The notes beneath the pieces are model-generated. The model did no database searches. It was not told the origin of the DNA and worked only from the letters and a program-made list of their open reading frames with translations. Positions 57,721-64,000 of a stretch of DNA of 64,000 bases are shown one piece after another. The DNA is taken from assembly GCF_037975245.1 (NCBI RefSeq), contig NC_092564.1, positions 3,854,984-3,918,983 on the forward strand, read 5' to 3'. Made by a program: the position numbers and the translations under genes. This stretch comes from Apostichopus japonicus (taxonomy: Eukaryota > Echinodermata > Holothuroidea > Aspidochirotida > Stichopodidae). Each line of letters opens with the position of its first letter. Within the stretch, counting starts at the first letter, position 1.

Positions 57721-60395
57721 TTTGCGATAACCTCGCCACATATCATATGCCTTCGAATACGTCCGTACGGTAAAGTATACGTTATTCCGTTTCCAGCATT
57801 CGTCTCTTTCTGTGGAAGAATTGTCATTAACAATTACCGCACAATGAGGAAGTTGCTGGACATGATCAACTACAAGAAGACGTCGGCAACGACGATGCAG
57901 ATATCTCCACTTAGCATCAACAAGTCCTTGTCCATTGAAAAAGCAATGACCAAAAAATGGCTGAATTTGATTCTGAAAATTACAAAGATGATGACAGGAT
58001 TTGGGAGATCATTGAGTTGACTTGAATAGTTGCGTGATATCATTGTATGGACGGGAAGATCTATTGACAAGTCATCTTTTTACAAGGTGCACATCGGTGG
58101 TGTTTTGGGTACTGCATGCTCGATTCAGGCCTATGAATAGTTCTTATGAACAACAACTGCAACTAAGAATTGATTTTCATCGTCTCGTGATATTTATAGA
58201 ACCCATTATTCCATTTCACACCAATAACTCCTAAGGCGTCATTTAACCTTTTTTCAAGCCACGTGAATCCAGATTACTTAATACAATGTTCATGGTGTAA
58301 GTGTGAGCGCGTCGCTCTGTGATGTTTTGACCGTTGACAATCATTACTCGATGCGGGACATTCCGGTGGTTACAGTTGATACTCAAATGGCTTCAAATGT
58401 TCTGCTTCTTTAGTTACAACCCACATCCTCTTAGTTTTTACATGGCAAAGATATGGATATTTCAAATTTGGGAATATTATTAATGAATCAAGAAACATAA
58501 GAGTGAATGATATCATCCTCATGGTAATTAAACTGTTACGTTTATGATTTCTTTTAAAACATTTAAGTCATTTGTCTACGGAGGAAAATGTTAGTTATAG
58601 AAAGAATCTTCAAACTTATATAAATAACAATACACATATAATAGGAAAGTAAGGTATTTTAGAACATATGTCATTATGGCAACACAGATCACCTAAAGCG
58701 TAAAGAAAGGTTTACAATCAAATCAACAATATCTCGAGATAGGGACAATGGACTAAGATGGGCGTTTCAACAAACAGGTGAACTAATTTTGTATTTAATA
58801 TTAGTGTTATATTGTCTGTCACCTGCACGGGATCCTTTTACGTCTATACTGCTTTACGACTGCAGCGTTTACGTTGCTTTCTGCTGCAGTAATATGAACT
58901 AAAATCGTTTTATTTGATGTTAACAGATATCGCCTATCAACGGCGACCTATAAGCTTGGATGAATTATTATCATTTATCAATTATTCCGGAAAGTTTTTC
59001 TGAGTTTCTGGATAGGTAATCATTTGTATAATGTATTATTGCGGTAAGTCATTGCTAAGAATCATCAAAAAGTACAACCGTGTACATCGACCACTTTCAT
59101 AAGTTTTATGACATCAAATGTGACATAGTTTCATACGAAATTACAGTAAACTCATGTCTAATTAATGAAATTTATGTCGATCATCTATTGATGAGGTTAT
59201 AAAAGTTCAAATTGTCTCATTGCTCCGAAAAGATGCTGTCTTTGACAGTAATTTTTATCAACGTCATTGTAGCTGCGAATGAGATTCCTAGTTCTTGCGG
59301 AGATCCAGTTTCAATTGTCTTGATTATTTGGAACGTCCTGGTGCTGGTAATAACCTTAGGTAAGATAAAAAAGGCAGCTTTCACAAACCCATAACTGGAA
59401 TTGTGATACAGAATGAATGTAGGATCCATTTTGTTGGAACTGTTTTTATCGAGGTAACTTTGTGGTTGGCCACTGAGAGTCGGAGGTCACACTGCCACAC
59501 GTCGTTCATTCCCCCCCCCCCGCCCTTCCCCTCGGTTTATCCCCGCTCCACCGTCCCTTCAGTTACTTAGACAAATACCCAAGAAGGGATTCTCCGAGGG
59601 GACATTTCAATTTGTTTTGCAGAGAATTCATAATGACAACGAGGTCGACATCTCTGCCTGAGAAGCTGTTGTTGTGATTAGTTTTAATTGGTCATGCATG
59701 TCAGTTAGGGGTTGAACATAACTATACAAACAAAATTAAGAACTCCAAGTCAACTCTTTGCCTTCATATTTCTTCTTGGGGGACGGGATCAATAGGTAGC
59801 TGTGGGTTGCTTCGTTTGCATTCCTCGTGTTTTCTTTTCTTCACTTACTATTGTTCTTCAGGGAATGTCATGCCAAACATGCCAAGGTTTTTCAGCATAC
59901 GTCCTCTTCATAACATTACAACTATTTTAATGTCTAAACTGCATGTTCTCTAATTTGTATTCCTGTTGCGAGAAAGCAATAACGAATGAATAAATGAAAA
60001 TGCTGCATGAGTTAATACTTTGCATTATCTGTGTTTCAGGAGAAATCTTGGTTATAGCTATCCTCCATGTAAAGCTTGCTGGTCTGATCAAATATTGGTG
60101 CTGCTAGAAGATCAATGGATGGTGACGTATAAGACTGGAGACATCGGAAGAAATTGAGGACAATTAAAACTACTCCAACTTAATGTACCAAAGACGAAAC
60201 GCTTTTAGATAACACAACATACTTGTTTATTGATGCCCATGTTCCAAAGGCTCTCTTGTATTTGTACAGTAGTACTAACAGGACTTAAAACCTCCTACAT
60301 TGATCATCTTTTTTCTATTCATATTTTCAAGGTGAAATTCTAACAGTGTTGAAACTGATACCCATGCCAACATTAAGTCAACAAGAGGGGCATTA
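57721..60395 (+). pseudogene. Broken second copy of the LRR receptor C-terminal exons
   Basis: 57721-58168 matches the large receptor exon from GATAACCTC (parent 49726) to ARFRPMNSSYEQQLQ, with a 3' donor lost and frame shifts upstream. 59233-59359 is a 127-nt exon of the same length as parent exon 50598-50724, still open: MLSLTVIFINVIVAANEIPS, then VSIVLIIWNVLVLVITLG. 60040-60107 matches the last exon (EILVIAILHVKLAGLIKYW) but stops early. 60330-60395 is a further decayed copy of the last exon. No LRR exons or N-terminus accompany it. A Penelope-like insertion sits at its upstream border. It is best read as a partial tandem duplicate that has decayed. Confidence 0.82.
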
Positions 60396-60399
60396 AAAT

Positions 60400-62823
60400 T
60401 CTGAGTGGCTTTTCAACTCTGTAGAAGAAATAAACACAGCGTTTCCTGGTTTAAGATTATTGCAAAGTCTGTTATTGTAGACGCCCAATAATGTGCTGAA
60501 CGGTGGTCAAGACACACGATGAAGTTCAGCGAAGGAAAATGAAAGAGCCGACTTGACTCTGCAAACCTGAACAATTGTCGGAAATGGTAGGCGCACAAGT
60601 ACCTCTATTTTGAAGGAAACAGATAAGGTTGAATTTCCAGAGCAGGAAGGATTGACTTCCTTCCAACCAAGTATAAAGTTATGATTACTCTCTAGGAACA
60701 TATCAAAAATAACTGCCAATAATCTTATAACCGCATGTTGCTACCATTTCAGAGCCTTGAATAGATATTCACATTCTTCTGCTGAAGTCCAGTTAAGAAT
60801 TGCAGATTTGAAAATTGTTGGTAATAAATATCAAAATTAAACTTTCTTCACACAGCCAATCTAATTTAGTGCCAATCTTATTTCAAAATAATTCAGTTCA
60901 AAGATAATTGCCCGTATATATATAGTTCAAAACAATTACACGTTGTTCCAGCTCATAATCATCAGAAGTAACTTCCCTACAGCCATAGCTTTAACATTTC
61001 CCACTCAAGTTGAGGATTATAGTTCCTGTTTCCTGATCAAACAGTCGTTTTGAAATCGTCGTTTACAAGAATAATGCGTGCTATTTTTAAATATTCAGTT
61101 ATCAATCTGACATTCGTTGGCTATATTAAAATTATTATTCATAGTTCAGACTTGGCCTTTTGACTTGGCGGAGGTCGATGTTCATAGCAGACTGCCGATC
61201 ATTTCGTTATGATTGTATATTAAACCGTTAGACGATGTTTTTATATCAGACTTTCATATAGCTTCTACAGAAGCCTTGGAATTTTGTTTTTATCGTCACC
61301 TTCGATTAGAGAAAGACACATGGTATTTTGGAGCCGAAATTACACTGCGCCGTTGCAACAGATATAAAGTTAACGAATTATTTAAAATATTTACCGTTTA
61401 CATCACAGCAACAGAGTTTCGAATACTGCAAATATGATGGTCCACTCACCTGGTATGTACATAGTATTATTTTTTATTTAAGCTTTGGCCAAAATTTCTT
61501 CATTCTTGAGGCGGAGGAAGAGGGAAAGGTTGGGCTTGCGAGCAGGATCAGGAACAAGCCTCGAAGGGGCAAGATATTTCACTTCGATTTGAGAAAGCAA
61601 ATCGCAAAATCACTCAAAGCTTCCCGATAACATGAGACCTCTGCGTTCTATATATCGTACCACAAGCTATAGTATTTTTAGTATTTTAACAACACGGTAC
61701 CGTTCTTTTAGTTACCAGGCCTATATCGTTTTAATTTTTTTTAAAGGCCACTTTCTAAATAGTATTGTTAATTTCCCCACAGACTTCTCTTTTAACTATA
61801 CAAAGTGCACCGTTTCATTGTCAAATTGAAGAAGGGTACTTTTCAGTAACAAAGTGAGAAACAATTAATTTATTAAAAGGGCCACTTTTGAGGGTTTTCC
61901 AAAACTGGAGGGCGGACTCGTTACAGAAACTGCCCCCTCCACCCTGATAGTTTTATGCTATCCTAATATTTAATCATTTTGCCATCGGTAAATTGTATTA
62001 GCACGTGCTGCAACGTTTTCTTCAATTCTCGATTTATATCAATATGTATTTTAAGGGATTAAATTAAACACACACTGAGCGGAATCAATATATAAGGTAG
62101 CCACGAACGTGTATTATGTATGTGATCAACAGATGCTTGGTAGAAAAATGTCAAGAATTTTCAATATATTATCGTTGTCTGCGATGATTGTATAATAACT
62201 GTGCACGACGGTTGGTAAGCTTGAGAACAAACTTGCATTAGTTGAAATTATAAAGTTGACTTATTCCATCTCATCGTCATTTCTCTTTAGAATAAAGTTC
62301 TCCTAAATATGGGATCGAGTTAGGCTAACGGGCCCGGGGGCACAATGCAAGTGCAAGTGAAGGCACTCGGTTTGTCCCTCAATATACTCACGATAAAATT
62401 CAAGTTACCTAGATCCTCAGTAGAGGCAAATTGATGAACATTATTGAAATAAAATGCAAAAGTGTCCCTTTCAGTATACATTATGAAGAAGAAACAGAAG
62501 TAAGAGGTTCCGTTTCTAAATTGTTGTCTATATCCATTAAAACAATATTGATATGAGATTCCGTTTATAGGCTTGATTAAAATACTCCTATGTGTGTGAT
62601 CCATGTACTCCTATGTGTGATTCAAATACCTATGTGTGATTCATATACTCCTTGTGGATGCAACTGTCTACCAAATCAAAGATGAGTCGAGTTTACTTCG
62701 CTCCAATATCAACGGTCGTCTTTCGTTGTATTTCTTGTTTTCCTTCAATTGATTGTGTTTATATTGTTCTTGTTCTTTACTTTTGACAATAACCCCTGTT
62801 TTGCCCTTTTTGGCATTTTATAG
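60400..62823. other. No recognisable gene; upstream of the next LRR receptor
   Basis: No conserved exons were seen. A short imperfect tandem of CTCCTATGTGTGATTC units lies at 62583-62655. Confidence 0.4.
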
Positions 62824-62849
62824 GTCGTTTGCTGGTCCGATCACTTAGA

Positions 62850-63685
62850 ATGACGTTCTTGGCAGTCGTCATGGTTTCTGGTATTTGTGTGATATGTTCA
62901 TCAACTAAGATCAGTCTTAATACTGATACGACGAATAGGAAAGGTAATTATCATAATACTAGGTTAGCTGTGTCTATGTAGATAAATGGATAAAATGACT
63001 GACCTGTCTTTTCGAAACAATGTATAGTAAATGTTCACCTTACAATACAACAATACAAGATAACCTTTAAAAACACCTGAACAGCTCTTGTTCAGTGAAA
63101 CCAACTAGCGAAATTCCTGGTCTTGTTATGCTTAGTGCCCTAATACCGTTAGAAATGAACGATTGGGAGACACGGGTGACTCTCTAAATGTTCCCTTACT
63201 CCCAGGCTTACCTCATCAGCTAATTTGTGTCATAAAGGTGCATTAGCACTGTATACGTTTCAAGGTTTATCTTTATTCCTTGCAAAAATGTTAGTCGGAA
63301 CGAGTATGGTTAACAATATCTTACCTCACAGAGAAACATTAGGCTACTTGTATAATTTTACCTATTTAAGAAGTAGTCCAAGGGAGGAAGAGACAGAATT
63401 ACAGAGAAAAATGATATGTGAAATAGCTAGAAATTACCAGCAAGCCATTGCTGATCTTTCAGTAAGGTCAACAGTACTTGTTATGAGTGGGTCAGTGAGG
63501 AAAATGTTGATGTGTTAAAAAAGATTCAAATGTTACACTTTATCGCCATATATTTACAATACAGAGGCATGTGGACCGACCGGTGTTTGTGACTGCTCAT
63601 TCGCGGACATCTTTACTAATGTCTATTGCAGGGATATTCAGCCTCATGAAGTGCCACGGGACATTCCTTCGAATGCCACGTTCTT
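62850..63685 (+). CDS. LRR receptor paralogue, first two coding exons (continues beyond window)
   Basis: Exon 1 (start 62850, preceded by an acceptor ending at 62823; donor after 62943) encodes a signal peptide, MTFLAVVMVSGICVICSSTK. It ends in phase 1, as exon 1 of the receptor at 23776 does. Exon 2 (63565-63685, GT donor GTGAGT) encodes the LRRNT cap EACGPTGVCDC, then YCRDIQPHEVPRDIPSNATF, and ends in phase 2 as expected before a 72-nt LRR exon. The rest lies past position 64000. The cap is closer to the antisense relic at 11424-11550 than to the complete receptor. It is probably a member of the same surface-receptor family. Confidence 0.8.
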
Positions 63686-64000
63686 GTGAGTCACTCTTTC
63701 TTAGTAATTGGGTCACCGAAATCGGCAGAACTGAGAAGGGCGGAATGGCAAGAGATGCATGGTGTCGGGAGCCCACGTCGGTGTAACGATAGAAGTCAAT
63801 TCAAATTAATAATCACAAAGAGATCCACTTCACGATCCTAGTTCCTAATATCTTATAGAGGATCTCAATAGAAACAGTTTTATAGCGCACATAAAGAAGT
63901 TCAAAAAATTACAACATTCTACTATCGATATAGTCGATGGGAACAACATTGTTGTTCCTTCTCGATCGGATTTGTTGGCTCATAGCTCAGTTTCCTTCAC

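Overview
The window reads as animal nuclear DNA: AT-rich, intron-dense, full of microsatellites and mobile-element debris. The gene families (CHID1, and large leucine-rich-repeat receptors with a multi-pass C-terminal half) and the repeat types suggest a marine deuterostome, most likely an echinoderm such as a sea cucumber. The species assignment is inference. Most open frames in the window are chance or repeat-encoded. The real genes were rebuilt from short exons with matching splice sites and intron phases.

Layout. (1) 1.3-10.6 kb, plus strand: a CHID1 (chitinase-domain-containing protein 1) gene. Ten exons are recognisable, but there are three frame breaks and no final exon. (2) 11.4-12.9 kb, minus strand: a decayed start (signal peptide and LRR N-terminal cap) of an LRR receptor. 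(3) 13.0-16.2 kb: a DNA transposon-like element with terminal inverted repeats and long subterminal tandem repeats. (4) 16.7-18.5 kb: a 73-bp satellite array with a hAT-type MITE inside it. (5) 18.7-20.8 kb: a LINE fragment next to six tandem tRNA-His genes or relics on the minus strand. (6) 23.8-51.1 kb, plus strand: one complete 21-exon gene for an approximately 1131-residue LRR, cysteine-rich, multi-pass membrane receptor. Its introns hold Penelope-like elements, a (ATCC)n block of about 700 bp, a 5.9-kb transposon-like element carrying a DUF4806-type gene, a SINE-like unit with a canonical hammerhead ribozyme, and LINE pieces. (7) 51.4-57.7 kb: repeats, including two more Penelope-like fragments. 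(8) 57.7-60.4 kb: a broken second copy of the receptor's C-terminal exons. (9) 62.85 kb to the window edge: the first two exons of another receptor of the same family.

Together, the intact receptor, the downstream start, the broken C-terminal copy and the antisense start describe a tandem, turning-over family of LRR receptors. The ectodomain is built from 72-nt phase-2 exons, one leucine-rich repeat each, a format that permits repeat gain and loss by exon duplication. The multi-pass half lies mostly in one 1.64-kb exon. I infer a cell-surface recognition role; ligand and signalling are unknown.

The strongest leads for novelty are the receptor architecture, the hammerhead ribozyme joined to a tRNA-like head at 45.8 kb, the two elements with repeat-rich subterminal arms inserted in (TA)n tracts, and the direct-repeat-associated frame breaks in CHID1.
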